Shown one piece after another: positions 11,630-22,990 of a DNA stretch of 64,000 nucleotides (positions within the stretch are counted from its first letter, which is position 1; every line of letters starts with the position of its first letter). Location: NCBI GenBank assembly GCA_963921825.1, contig OY997595.1, positions 64,077,879 through 64,141,878 on the forward strand, written 5' to 3'. The DNA is from Erodium maritimum (taxonomy: Eukaryota; Streptophyta; Magnoliopsida; Geraniales; Geraniaceae). Made by a program: the position numbers and the translations under genes. The notes under the pieces were generated by a model. That model worked only from the letters and a program-made list of their open reading frames with translations, searched no databases and was not told the origin of the DNA.

Positions 11630-12800
11630 ACTACCACACGCTTCATAGGGAAGATAAGAGAACAAATGAATAATATAACCAATAGAGTTGAGTTTTCACA
11701 ACCATTCTTTTTATGTTACACGTGATGAGTTCAGACCCATCAGTTATCCATTCCACGTACTTTGTTCAATTGCCATCTACTTAAAATATCAGTCTTTGTA
11801 TGGGACAATAATTTTCTTAACTTTATCACGTTTTGGAGAGGAAATAAACAAAATCGTTGTTTGTTATTTGTTGTTTATTCTTGATTATTTGTTTATCAAA
11901 TTTGAAAAAGATATTTTTTTTAAAGAACCAAAGTAAAATAGATTCAGTGGTTTTTTTTAATTTTGTAATTATTGAAAGATAAACTAGTTTACTATAAAAA
12001 ATAAAGGTAATTATAAAAATATTAGGTAAACTAAGAGTATTTAGAGAAATTTAAGTAAAAATTGAACATTTGAAGTGAGGGTCCTAAATTTAGAGTTTTG
12101 ATACAGGATTCGGACATTAAATCTAGGGTTTTAAATTTGAGAACAAATACGCCATTTCGAAAAATATGAACAGTAAACTAACTAATTTTTTTAAGGATGC
12201 AACAAACTAAATGTAACTTTGTTCATTTGTCATCTACTTAAAGTATTTGTATGGGACAATGATGTAATTGTCTTAACTTTCTCACGTTTTGGAGAGAGAA
12301 CAAAATCGTTGTTTGTTGTATATTCTTAATAGTTTGTTTATCAAATTTGAAAAAGATATTTTTTTAAAGAACCAAAGTAAAATAGATTCAGTGGGTTTTT
12401 TTAATTTAGTAATTATGGAAGGATAAACTAGTCTACTATAAAATATTAAAGGTAATTAAACAAAAATTAGGTAAACTGAGAATATATATAGAAAGTTAAG
12501 TAAAAATTGAACATTTGATCTGAGGGTCCTAAATTTAGAGTTTCGATTCAGAGTTCGGAGAATAACTCTAGGATTTGAAATTTGAGGATAAATACACCAT
12601 TTTGAAAAAAAAATGAACAATGAACCAACAGATTTTTTTTTTGAAGGATGCAACAAACTAAATGTCAGGGGTAACACAATTCCAAACTCAAATATAATTA
12701 TATAAAATGGACTCTTAATTAAGATTAATCATCACAATATCCTTCAGGAGGAACCGGGAACCGGGTCCTTACGGTTTACACAAACATGTTGCAATGATTA
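11630..12800. repeat. copy A of an interspersed repeat, part 1, with internal duplication
   Basis: 11640-11760 matches 19030-19061 plus 21274-21357. 11761-12217 and 12218-12664 are two head-to-tail copies of a roughly 450-bp A/T-rich unit that begin TTTGTTCAATTGCC and TTTGTTCATTTGTC. The same unit, shortened, recurs at 25472-25700. No coding capacity. It continues beyond the Harbinger insertion at 13890. Confidence 0.7.
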
Positions 12801-13889
12801 GAGCATGTATATCAAGAGGCTGAAACCCTAAGGCCTGAGGCTGAACCTTTTGCTGACTGGGCAGGGTTCAGCCCCCTGTCCCATAAAACAGAGCGTGCTC
12901 CACATCAGAGGGGCAGATATGGGGGGCAGACTTTTCAGAAATGCTGACTGTATAATTAATTAAGCTTTTAACTGAATCTGTTAACGTCATTTTTAAATGA
13001 ACAACTACTACATAAAATAGAAATAAAATTCATAAATTAAATAAAATTTCATGAATAGAATACAAAATTAAAAAAATTACATAACTTAAATAAAAATACA
13101 TAACTTCAAAAAATTACATAACTTAAATAAAAATACATAACATTAAACCAAGGAATTATCAGTCGTCCGAATCGTCGGAGTTGTAATCCCTCCCGCCGAT
13201 TCCATATGTGCTCCATAAGGTCTTCTTGAAGTTGCCGATTCCATCGTTCCCGTTCATCCTCCACGATCATATTATGTAGAATGATACAACAATGCATCAT
13301 GTCAGCCAAAGTTGATTTATCCCAGATCCGCGCGGGCCTTGACATTTTTATTTTAACAAATTAATTTTTGAATCATATTTTTATTCTTAAAAATCATATT
13401 TCTATTAAAAAATCAATTTTATTTTAAAAATTAATTACCTTTTAATACTAATTTCCATTAATACTATTTCTAATTTATACTAATTAATATTAATTACCCC
13501 AATTAATACTAATTTTCATTTATACTAATTAATCCATTTTATACTAACCTAATTTCCACGATCACTTTCCCCCTCTTCTTCATTAACGCAGAAAAAAACA
13601 AAACCTACACTGTGTTTCTTCTCCAAACAGCCGCATTTGTTTTTTTTTTTTGGCCGGATCACGCGTCACCACCGGAGTGGCCAGCTCCGAGGGAGAGAGG
13701 CGCGAGGCTGCGGGGCTGATTTTGGCCCCGCGCCTCGGCCCCTCGAACCCGGAGCCCTCATGTCAGCCCCGCGCCCCTCAAGCCCCACACGCCCCTCTCT
13801 CTACACCGACCGAACCCCGAGGCCGAACCCCAATCCCCTTATGCTCCCGCCCCGGCCTCACCATCAAGCCCCCATTGATGTAGATGCTC
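12801..13889 (-). mobile_element. PIF/Harbinger element, internally deleted (1,089 bp)
   Basis: The ends are GAGCATGTATATCAA and TTGATGTAGATGCTC (inverted), with TTA on both sides (12798-12800 and 13890-13892), the target duplication of this superfamily. A piece of transposase lies on the minus strand. The uninterrupted target is visible in the paralogous repeat at about 25790-25830, where GCAATGATTA runs straight on to CAGAGATGTTT and GGAAGGAGCAGCTCC. 13637-13880 is GC-rich with no recognised domain. Confidence 0.9.
13160..13345 (-). pseudogene. Harbinger DDE transposase C-terminal fragment
   Basis: The minus strand reads PARIWDKSTLADMMHCCIIL followed by HNMIVEDERERW. This is the conserved C-terminal block of plant PIF/Harbinger nucleases (ALP1-like/DDE_4), which cut DNA during transposition. 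A further stretch, LQEDLMEHIWNRREG, fits the same family tail. The catalytic core upstream is absent, so the fragment cannot be active. It identifies the surrounding TIR element. Confidence 0.8.
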
Positions 13890-15067
13890 TTACATAGATA
13901 TTTTGTTTTGGAAGGAGCAGCTCCAGCCTCCATACCCTTTTGCATGCATGGATCAAAATTTGATCTCCTTATATCTTATGTATGCATAAAGCATTGGAGT
14001 TTTGCTTTTATTGTGGCTGTATCGGCAACCAGGAACTTAAATGTCTTCGAAAGGTCCCAATATAGCCCTCTAGTAACCTCTAGCTTCAACTTGTCATTTA
14101 TGACGTTGAGCTTTCCAACAGATTCGACGGGATTGATAGGACCCATCCCAACCAAACTCTATGCTCAGCATGGACCCCTCCCAAGGGTTGGGACCAAGAC
14201 TCTGGCACTACTAGCGTCGCGGTCCATCGTTCCGCTAGGATTTGCCCCATTCGGACCATCAGCCGTGTTCCAATGTAAAATCTCATGCCCATCACATCGA
14301 ATATACCTGGAGCCAGAAGCACACATCCCTTTGCCCCAACCCCATACTCCCAACCCCTACGACAGTGAGACCGAGCGGGTGCAACATATGATCTCCTACC
14401 CAACTAGGAGCTATTCTTATTCAACTCAAGAAACTTGCATGCTTCGGTTCCCCAAGTCCCTAACTTGAATGTCAGACAATCTCGGAGGAGTAAGGCTAAG
14501 TTCTGCCTCCTTGATGGAAGGGTGACGACCCCCTTCCAGCCCATATGAAGAGGAGTATTAATGCTCCCACCCCGACGAGGGTTCCCGCTGCTCTAGAGAA
14601 CATAGAGGTGAGGTATGCGAAGCAGCCTCGTCAGGGCCATGAGTGCGACATCGAGAAACGGGGTGTGTGTGGGGACGTACACCTCTCCATGCCAGGGTCG
14701 GAGTCATCCCGACCTACTGTATCCTCTATTTCCTGGTATTCTACCTAAATGCCCATTATCCTTTCAAGTTTCCCGAGAGGTCTCTGCCGAGAGATCAATG
14801 TGTGTATCAAGCACCACAAACATTTTTAGGTCGAGTCAGAAAATGATCATTGTAAGTCACGACCAAACAACCACCATCCAAGAATCTCCTCACATCTTCC
14901 ATCTGGATTAACCAAACATCTTAATTATGGGATTAACGTCTTGAATATATCGGTCAAGACTTTGTTTCATTCTTTTATTTTATTTCATATATGCGCCTGC
15001 TATCCACTATTATTATTAATTAAAATCCTACTCATGTAATAAAAAAAACCTTACTAACTATAAGTCT
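13890..15067. other. copy A continuation and unassigned sequence
   Basis: 13893-13990 (GGAAGGAGCAGCTCC onward) matches 25812-25930. From about 14000 to 14900 there is mixed-composition sequence with open frames on both strands up to 194 codons (13884-14468, +). None has a domain I recognise, and the frames overlap on opposite strands, which argues against a real gene. It could be an old retroelement piece. 14930-15067 is plain A/T-rich DNA. Confidence 0.35.
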
Positions 15068-15181
15068 ATAATATCTAGGGGTGGGCGTCGGCCGGTGACC
15101 ACCTTTTTAACCTTAAATCGGTATCTGAACGGTGATTATTGATTTATTAAGATCCATAACCGTCATCGTCCCAATAGCCGG

Positions 15182-18100
15182 TGTCACGCCCCAAATCCGG
15201 TTTTGACCGGACTCGAGACGTGAATTAAACTAACGAATAAATAAAAGATATAAAAGTAAACTTAAACGATTTTAAATACTCCAAAATTAGTTCCGATCAA
15301 ATAACGTTGATAAAATAAGTTCTAAACCGAAGTTACGAGTCAAAGCTCAGAATAAGACAAAATAACATAGGGTTCAATACAACGATAAAAGCGTCTCTAA
15401 CATCAACACAATCCGGACTCTCCCAGAAGCTCCCGAGCCTCGAGTCCAACTCTAGGAACTACTCACCAAGCAAGCATGTACAAACAATAAATAAAAAAGA
15501 TAAGGATAAGGGTGAGCTTACGCTCAGTAGGGAAAAATAATAAAGTAAAGGAACCTCCACTTGATAATAAAACTAAATTAGCACAATTATCTACAAGTTA
15601 AGATTAAAGCGATTAACCAACTGCTATAAATAGAAAGAAATAAGAATTTCAATACTTAAGTAAAACAGTAATTCAAGAAGATTAGGGGAAGACGATGTAA
15701 TCTTTGATAAAACAACTAAAGAGAGAACAAATAAACGTCACGCCGATAACTTAAACCACAATACTCCGATCCACAATTAGTTCTTGTGTCATGTCGGATT
15801 TTCCCTCGGTCCAAAGGAGACACATACGTCGGGGCTACCGGAAACATCCCTGAAGGGACACATATCGTCGAGATTCTCGGAAATGTCCCCAAAGGACCAT
15901 ATATCATCGGGGCGAAGCATGATAAACTCCCGAGAATGCTCCCGCAGGACGCATACACCCGGGGTGAAGCCACAAGTAACCATCCCCGCATGGTAGACAA
16001 TCTCTTGGCTATGATACTACCCCACATCGGCTTACCCCCTCGGTGTAGGTACCATACCGGACCACAAGTAACCATCCCCGCAGGGTAAACAATCTCTCGG
16101 CTATGATACTACCCCACACCGGCTTACCCCCTCGGTGTAGGTACCATACCGGAACACAAACAACCATCCCCGTAGTGTAAACAATCTCTCGGCTATGATA
16201 CTACCCCACACCGGCTTACCCCCTCGGTGTAGGTACCATACCGGAACACAAATAACCATCCCCGCATGGTAAACAATCTCTCGGCTATGATACTACCCCA
16301 CACCGGCGTACCCCCTCGGTGTAGGTACCATACCAGAACACAAATCCTCTTAACACACGCAAGAGAGCAACATACCAACAGTCATAGTACAACCAAAGCT
16401 TAGCAATTTAGAATCTTATCGCATCACGCCACAAAGAACTCATATTAACAATCACACTTACCGGCATACTTACCAACCACGTCCCATCGGTCTATCACTC
16501 ACCCGATCATACCATTTGGCACAACCAATTTACATTCAAGCATTCATTCAATCAATCATTCAGACATTCGTTCCATCAATCATTCAAACATTCATAATCC
16601 AATCATCGCAATATATTTAGTTTAGTTTGAATCTTATCTTAACCTAAAGACTAAGCAATCACGGCATGTGAGGCAATCACAAACAATCCTAAGGCTCGAC
16701 ATGGCCATTCTACCAGCACGACAAAATCCCAAGATATTGAAACCGATTAATTAGTGAATCACATCCTATAAGCATACTAAGACTCGTCCGATTATTATTA
16801 TAATTGAAACACGGTTATTCTAGTGAATCGCATCCTATATGCAATCTAGGACTTTTCCGGTTATTGATTATCTTGTAGGCATACGATTAGCATTCTTAAA
16901 TTAGGAGTGGAGTTTACGGCTTTTCCCTACCTCAAGACGATACAACAGCTGCGTCTCCTAGCTGCTGACGTCCTGGCCTAACTCCGGTCTTCTCGGGCGA
17001 AGTCCGCGAAGTCCAAGTCTGGGTTTTTAACAATTAAAGTCCAAAATCAGTCCAAGTCCAAATAGATCAGTCCTTTTAAATTAACAATTCGTCTTTTAAT
17101 TAAGCTGAAAGGTCCAAGAATTATCTGATTTTAGTCCAAACCGTAATTAAATTAATTAAGTCTTTCTGCCCGACCCGCCCGACCCGAGTCCGACCCGAAC
17201 CCAGCCCGAATCTGGAACCCGGATCCTAAACCGACCCAGATCCGAGTCCAGACCCGGACCGACCCGAGCCTAACCCAAACCCGGGTCCAGATCCGAGTCC
17301 AGGATCCACTTCAAGTCCGGACCTAAGGCCCAAAATCGAGCTGGAGACCAGACTTGGTTTTGGCCCAAGTCTAGTCCAAGGCCCAGGCTCGAGGCCCAGC
17401 TCGAGACTGACCCATGCCCGTCCGTGGCTTGGTTCATGTCCAGGCCTGTCTCTGGCCTGAGACGTGAACGGCGGCGAGGCGACGGTAGGGTTCCGGCGAG
17501 GCGAGGGCGGCGGCGGGGAAGGCTCAGAACGGTTTCTCGTTGCCAGTGACGGCGTCAGGGAGCCAGGGCGAAGAGGAGAGGTCGTCAGGTCACGGGACGA
17601 GTCTCACCGCCCAGATCTGACGACCGGAGAAGCTCGCCAGCGCGAGAACTCCAGATCTGGAGCTCGAGCGCTCCGGCGACGCTCTCCAGTCACGACCAAC
17701 CCAAAAACGAGCTCGGAGCTCGCGATTCTTCGACGAGAGGTGACGGGGAAGGTGGCAAAGCTCGGGACGAGGCTCACCGTTGCTGGAGAGACGCGGTGAG
17801 GCTCGAATCGACGACGGCGGGTTTGGGTTTGTTTCTGAGAGGAAGGAGAAGAGAGGGAGATCGAGAGGTTTTCTGGGTTTTGACGGTGAAGGAAGGTTGG
17901 GTGAAGAAGCAGGAGAAGGTGACGGTTGAGAAGGAGGAAGAAGAGAGGTGGAGGTGGTCGGAGACGAGGGGCGGCGGCGTGGGTCTGAGAGGGTTCGCGA
18001 GAGAGAGAGAAGGGACGCGAGGTTGAAGACGGCCTCGAAAAGCGAGCGCGAAAATGGGATCTGAAGCGGCGTTGCGAGCCTTTTGTTGCTAGGGTTGGGC

Positions 18101-18522
18101 CGCGCGTGGGTTCTGGGCCTGACAGGCCTGCGCGCTGGAACGGGCTGGGCTCGTCTTTGATTGGGCCCAAGTCCGGCCCAAACTTCCAGCTCAGTCCAAA
18201 CCTCTTAAACCCCCCCCCCCCCTTTTTATATTTCTTTTTAGAAACTCACTAGTTGCAATTTCCCACCCCAACGTTTCCAATTGCAAAAAAGTGCCCTTTT
18301 AAACAAAACGGGCTTTACAGTCGGAGGTTAATTAAGAATCTGGCCGGTTACGAGGTCAGACGGTTACGATTGTTATCCAGTCCACCAAGCCCATTGGGTT
18401 TTTTTGGGCCTTCATTTTAAGCTTCAAATTTGAACCATGATTTAATTTCTTTCACGAAATTTATACTTCATTTCTATCTGTTGGCATCATTTTTGAATAT
18501 TTGTCAATTTAGTTAACAAGGT
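15182..18522. mobile_element. probable nested LTR-type insertion, ends unresolved
   Basis: It begins TGTCACGCCCCAAATCCGG and may end near TTAGTTAACA at 18520, which would give TG...CA ends. I could not find a matching 5-bp target duplication. It contains a 92-bp tandem array, C/G-rich degenerate CCCGACCCGA repeats (17160-17310), a GC-rich block with overlapping open frames on both strands (17464-18170), and a C-run at 18211. No retrotransposon protein is recognisable. It could be a long solo LTR or a non-coding element. Confidence 0.3.
15971..16342. repeat. 92-bp tandem repeat, four units
   Basis: The segment CATCCCCG recurs at 15981, 16073, 16165 and 16257, exactly 92 bp apart. Each unit also carries GGCTATGATACTACCCCACA and CCCTCGGTGTAGGTACCATA. 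The units are nearly identical, so the array is younger than its surroundings or is kept alike by recombination. Confidence 0.9.
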
Positions 18523-19019
18523 TTTCGATGACGATCGGGTTTTTACCGATCCCATTATTAGGGTTAAGGTTAATTGGTGGATGAAAAATAAATGGACTTA
18601 AATACAAATGAGTTAGTTGGTGGTTGAAAATTAAATGAACTAAAAGTAAAATGGGCTTAGCCCATAAACTTATATAATTTCGATAAAAGATGTTGGGCTT
18701 AAGTTTGGGATGTCCAATAAAAACGGAAACATAATAGGTTTATGATATAAAAGCCAGTCGGCCGTTTTTTTACCGGTTTGAAAGATACAAAACCGTACCC
18801 ACCTAAAATGCCGTTGGATTGGTATTTGTTTAATTGTAACCGTCGTCGGTGATACCGGTTCGGATAATATCAGTGATGAGAACGATCGGTCATGATCGAT
18901 TTTCGATGATGATCGGATATTTGCACACCCCTAATAATATCTTTAACAAATATCTAGATTTGACAGGTTATGAAAACGTGTGAATATTAACAGATATTTA
19001 CCTAGCTCATCCACACACT

Positions 19020-19061
19020 TCCTAGGAAAGATACGATAGGACAAATGAATTATGTAACTAA
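19020..19061. repeat. copy B of the interspersed repeat, left part
   Basis: CCTAGGAAAGATACGATAGG through TATGTAACTA matches 11640-11685. The repeat is broken here by the Harbinger element and resumes at 21274-21357, then again after the Helitron candidate at 25472-25935. Confidence 0.7.
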
Positions 19062-19516
19062 GAGCATGAACAACAGAAAGGACCTTGGTCAGGAAGTGGG
19101 AGTGCAGACCTTGTGCTGACTGGACAAAAGTCAGGGAGTGGGAGTGCAGAAAAGTGGGTGTTTTGCAACAGAAAGGACCTTGAGGTCCTGGGAGTGCAGA
19201 ACAATGCTGACTGGATTATTAATTTATATTTTGCTGTTTTATTTAATTCGTTATCAGAAACCGTTTAAATTATATAAAAAAATGTGAAAAAAATAATTAA
19301 TGACAATAAAAAATAATAAATAAATTTAACACGAATAAAAATGAACTTTTTAATAATGGAAAAGAAATCAATAAAATATGTGTATGGAATAATATGGTCA
19401 ACTACGTAATATTCATAGTAGTTGCTATAACGAAAAATCTTTGTATCGGACCGGATATAAATACACACAAAAATGATAATATGGTCAAATATATATTGCA
19501 TAAATATGTTATTTTA

Positions 19517-20819
19517 GGGAAAATTTTATAAAATATGCCTCATAATGGTATAAATTTGTTTTGTATGCTAGTATAGTTTAAAATTTGAAAAATATGCTTT
19601 TCAATTGTTTTAGTACAATAATACCCTCATTCTAATTTAAACTAGATAATTCATAGTTTATTAATCATTTAAATCTATTTTCAAAATAAATATTCATTTT
19701 ATAATTCATAAATTATTAAAATTATATCATATTTTCGTAAAAATCAAATTATTTTGATAAATATTTTTAAAAAGATAATTCAACGATATTTTTTCAAACA
19801 AAAATATTATAATTTATTATTTTTTTTAGTTTTATTAATTATTAAATTCCTATTTTAATATATATTTTTTAAAATCGGATTATTTTGACAAATAAATTAA
19901 AATCTGATTTTCATAATTAATAAAATATGAATGTAGTAACTAATAAAATTAAAAAAAATATTATTTTTATAAAAATCGATTTTGTTAGTTACTATATTCA
20001 TATTTTACTTGTAATATAATTTGAAAAATAAATTAAAATCTGATTTTCATAACTGATAAAACATATTATAAATGTAATTATATTTCAAAAATTATTATCA
20101 GAGTATTATGTTTTTTTAAATAAATTCAAATCTGATTTTTATAATTACTAATATCAACAAAATATTTTTTTCTTCCTAATATATGAATATATAGAGGGAA
20201 AGAATATTTTTTATATAAAAATATTTTATCATATTTTATTAATTATTAATATAATTACATTTGATAAATAATTTTTAAATATAATTAAGATTTTAATTTT
20301 GATTTATTTTTCAAAATTAAAATTTAAAAAATAAAATACGAATTTAATAACTAATAAAATTGTATAAAATATATTTTATTCTAAAATCGAAATTATTTTT
20401 CAAATGTTACCGTTATAAAATTGAATTATCTTTCAAATTATATTTATCAAAATAATCCGAATTAAAAAAATAAAAAATAAAATAGATTTTAATAATTTAT
20501 AAAACTGAAAAAAATAATGAAGTATAATATTTTTGTTTGAAAAATTATCGTTGAATGATATTTTTTAAAATATTTATCAAAATAATTTTATTTTTAAGAA
20601 AATAAAATATAATTTTAATAATTTATAGAATTTAAAAACTGAATATTTATTTTGATAATAGATTTAAATGACATAATAAACTATAAATTATCTTGTTTAA
20701 ATTAGAATGAGGGTATGATTGTCCTAAAACAATTAAAAAGCATATTTTTCAAATTTTGAACTATACTAGCATAGAAAACAAATTTATACCATTATCAGGC
20801 ATATTTTGTGAAATTTCCC
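19517..20819. mobile_element. foldback MULE-like element with long inverted arms
   Basis: It starts GGGAAAATTTTATAAAATATGCC and ends GGCATATTTTGTGAAATTTCCC. The arms pair over roughly 350 bp each (19517-19870 and 20460-20819). A perfect 9-bp duplication, GTTATTTTA, flanks it (19508-19516 and 20820-20828). It is very A/T-rich and non-coding. It lies inside the Harbinger element, so it is the younger insertion. Confidence 0.85.
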
Positions 20820-20964
20820 GTTATTTTATTTGAAATATCATGCAACACTAAATTATATAATATATAATTTATTAAAAAGAAGATTTGATTTTGAATTTTA
20901 ATATGCATTTCACTCCAAAATTAAAATTATATCATATAAATTATAATAAAACATAGTAACAAAA

Positions 20965-21036
20965 ACTCATCTAGCTCAATGGTAAAACCACAAGGCTTTG
21001 AACCTTGAGGTTGGGGGTTCAAATCCCACAATTGAC
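20965..21036 (+). pseudogene. tRNA-like sequence (Gln-type anticodon), decayed
   Basis: Contains an A-box-like TAGCTCAATGGTA, an anticodon stem CAAGG/CCTTG with loop CTTTGAA (anticodon TTG) and a B box GGTTCAAATCC. The acceptor stem pairs poorly. It is followed by A/T runs, which suggests a tRNA pseudogene or the head of a SINE rather than a working tRNA. Confidence 0.5.
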
Positions 21037-21273
21037 AAAATTTTTTGTTAAAAAAAAAAGGAGGGCGCGGCTGGCAGGTGTCGTCCCGAGGTTGGGCCAG
21101 CGTGGGCAAGGAGCGAGGAGCGAGGCCTGCGAGCCCGGCCCGCGATTGAGGAGCGAGCCCGGTGTTTCAGGGCCGCGGACCGTGCGAAAACGAGCCCACA
21201 ACGGAACGGGCCGCGGTCCGCGGACCGAGCGCACGCAGGCCCGGGGGCGAGGGCTGGCCCGTTGTACATGCTC

Positions 21274-21357
21274 TAATAGAGTTGAGTTTTCACGACCACT
21301 CTTTTATGTCACATGTGATAAGTTCAGACCCGTCGGTTATCTTCATACTTAGTTTCA
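21274..21357. repeat. copy B, middle part
   Basis: TAATAGAGTTGAGTTTTCAC through TTAGTTTCA matches 11687-11768. Its right edge is the insertion point of the Helitron candidate. Confidence 0.7.
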
Positions 21358-21788
21358 CTAGTGAATGGGCACCGCGCGATGCACGGTGCTTGGCGTGAGG
21401 AATAATGTGTGATACTTGTGTAGTAGAGAGGCGGTGTGTTTGTTCTTGTGCGTGCGATTGATACAGTGATCATGATGGGTGCGTCAATTTGATTCGTATT
21501 GCAGTAATAGTTTAAATTAAATAACTGTGGAGCTTGGTTTAAATTAATAAGTAAATATAAATAGGTGATAAAACACATCTTCGTGACATTCATATGTTCA
21601 GCCCTACAAATCCCTCACCTATTCATAACAGTAGCCATTGTCTCAACAAAACCTGACAATTACACAAAAAAAGAATGTTAAAAGAAGAAACAGTGATCAG
21701 GAAAAGAGAGGATGAAACTATCACTTTATAAGTCATGCAAATCTGAATACCAGGTATCATCCACTGGGGAGTGAAAAACAAAGATCAG

Positions 21789-21889
21789 AAATGTGGTCGT
21801 GATGTTTCTATCCAAAACCTGCTGACTTCGCATGCTGGAAATGTGGTCGTGATGTTTCGATCAGTAAATGTTGACTTCGCATGTTGAAA
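21789..21889. repeat. 50-bp tandem duplication
   Basis: ATGTGGTCGTGATGTTTC recurs at 21791 and 21841 with similar following sequence (CTGACTTCGCATG). Two units, inside the Helitron candidate. Confidence 0.75.
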
Positions 21890-22850
21890 ATTTGTGCATT
21901 TCATCATATCTAATTTAAGAGGCCATCTGCAACACATGCAAATTCTTAGATACTATTTGCTTGCTTTTTAATGAACTCTCAGTCAAAATATGAGACATTT
22001 TGTGTTGAATCCCGAAACCAGTTCACTGTCATGATAATGATAAAGGAAAAACTCGAAACCCAGTTACCCAATTGACCAGCTGCCAGAACCTCAACCGATC
22101 GGAGCCTCCTAATCAATCAGAGAAACCAAAAACCCTATGGAACCCCCACAACCGAGCAACCTAACCCTAAACTGGCAACCCAATAGGTAAAAGGCAAAAA
22201 AAATAATTTGAGGGAATGTATTAACATATTCTCAATGAAATAATAATTTGCGGGAAAGAGTTACATGTATAATATATTTCCCGGATGTGATTACACAATA
22301 ACACAAATTTCTCGATTTCCTGCCAAAACACCTGAATCAGCACTTAGACTTCAAAATTTCCCACTCATTTAAAAAGAGCCTTAACATGTAGTTTAGTTGA
22401 ACAGATGGTGAGATTAGCAGGCTCTATAAACAACAAAAACATACTTGAGAAGAGGAATAAGAGTGAGGGTGTAGATGATCAATGACAAAGCTGCAATCAC
22501 ATCCTCAGTATCTTTGATCTTGTGAGGAAAGATACTGAAAAAAACATATAAGGGGGATGTGCCTTAGTCTCCATATACCACACCAAGGCTTTGGAATGCA
22601 AGCCTCAAAGGTGAAAATTTCTGGATCAATCAAACCTTACATCAACAAAAATGAATATTCTTATAACCATCATTTATCTAATTCCTTCATTCTTCTTATG
22701 ATTATAACTTGTCATGATCATTTCAATTTTCATGACATCTATTTGGCCTAACTCTATCTTGATCAATAATAAACAATCTTGAACTCATAATTGAGTACAA
22801 TTACGTACCATTAGATCATACATTAAGAGACGGAAAGAGTTGAATCATAC

Positions 22851-22990
22851 CTTTTCTCCATACATGTTTCTAAGCTTTCTAACTTCTTCATCCATGGGTT
22901 GATCAAGGTTTTGATTTAAATTCCACATGCTGCCTTTGTTCTCATTGTCTCCATCATTCCCAATTCCAAAGCCGCAAAGCACTTCAGATG
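22851..22990 (-). pseudogene. captured first exon of a HAK/KUP potassium transporter
   Basis: The minus strand reads [20 protein letters not shown] followed by [10 protein letters not shown]. It then meets a GT splice donor at 22850. This closely resembles the cytoplasmic N-terminus of plant KUP/HAK K+ transporters of the POT11 type ([27 protein letters not shown]), which ends at an exon junction in those genes. The membrane-spanning part is absent from the window, and the expected start codon region reads NDGDNE without a clear ATG. It is therefore an isolated exon, most simply explained as capture by the surrounding Helitron. Confidence 0.65.

Larger units (their letters stand above)
15076..18933. 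mobile_element. hAT-type element with nested GC-rich DNA
   Basis: The ends TAGGGGTGGGC (15076) and GCACACCCCTA (18933) form a short inverted repeat flanked by a perfect 8-bp direct repeat, ATAATATC (15068-15075 and 18934-18941). That length is characteristic of hAT. About 105 bp at the left and 400 bp at the right look like the element's own DNA, rich in CGGT and GATCGG. The 3.3 kb between, starting TGTCACGCCCC at 15182, is different in character and probably a later insertion. No transposase is visible. Confidence 0.75.
19062..21273. mobile_element. PIF/Harbinger-type element hosting nested insertions (2,212 bp)
   Basis: The ends GAGCATGAACAACAGAAAGG and GTTGTACATGCTC (inverted) are flanked by TAA (19059-19061 and 21274-21276). 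The empty target is seen at about 11675-11700, where AATATAACC runs into AATAGAGTTGAG. Inside are a 1.3-kb foldback MULE-like element (19517-20819), a tRNA-like stretch (20965), and a GC-rich right end (21060-21260). No transposase piece is recognisable. Confidence 0.85.

Noticed and set aside
15971..16342. 92-bp array as a CRISPR-like array
   Set aside because: The units are contiguous, without unique spacers, in a plant genome.
17464..18170. Open frames on both strands (111 and 188 codons)
   Set aside because: The GC-rich repeat-like composition opens all frames. No domain, no splice structure.
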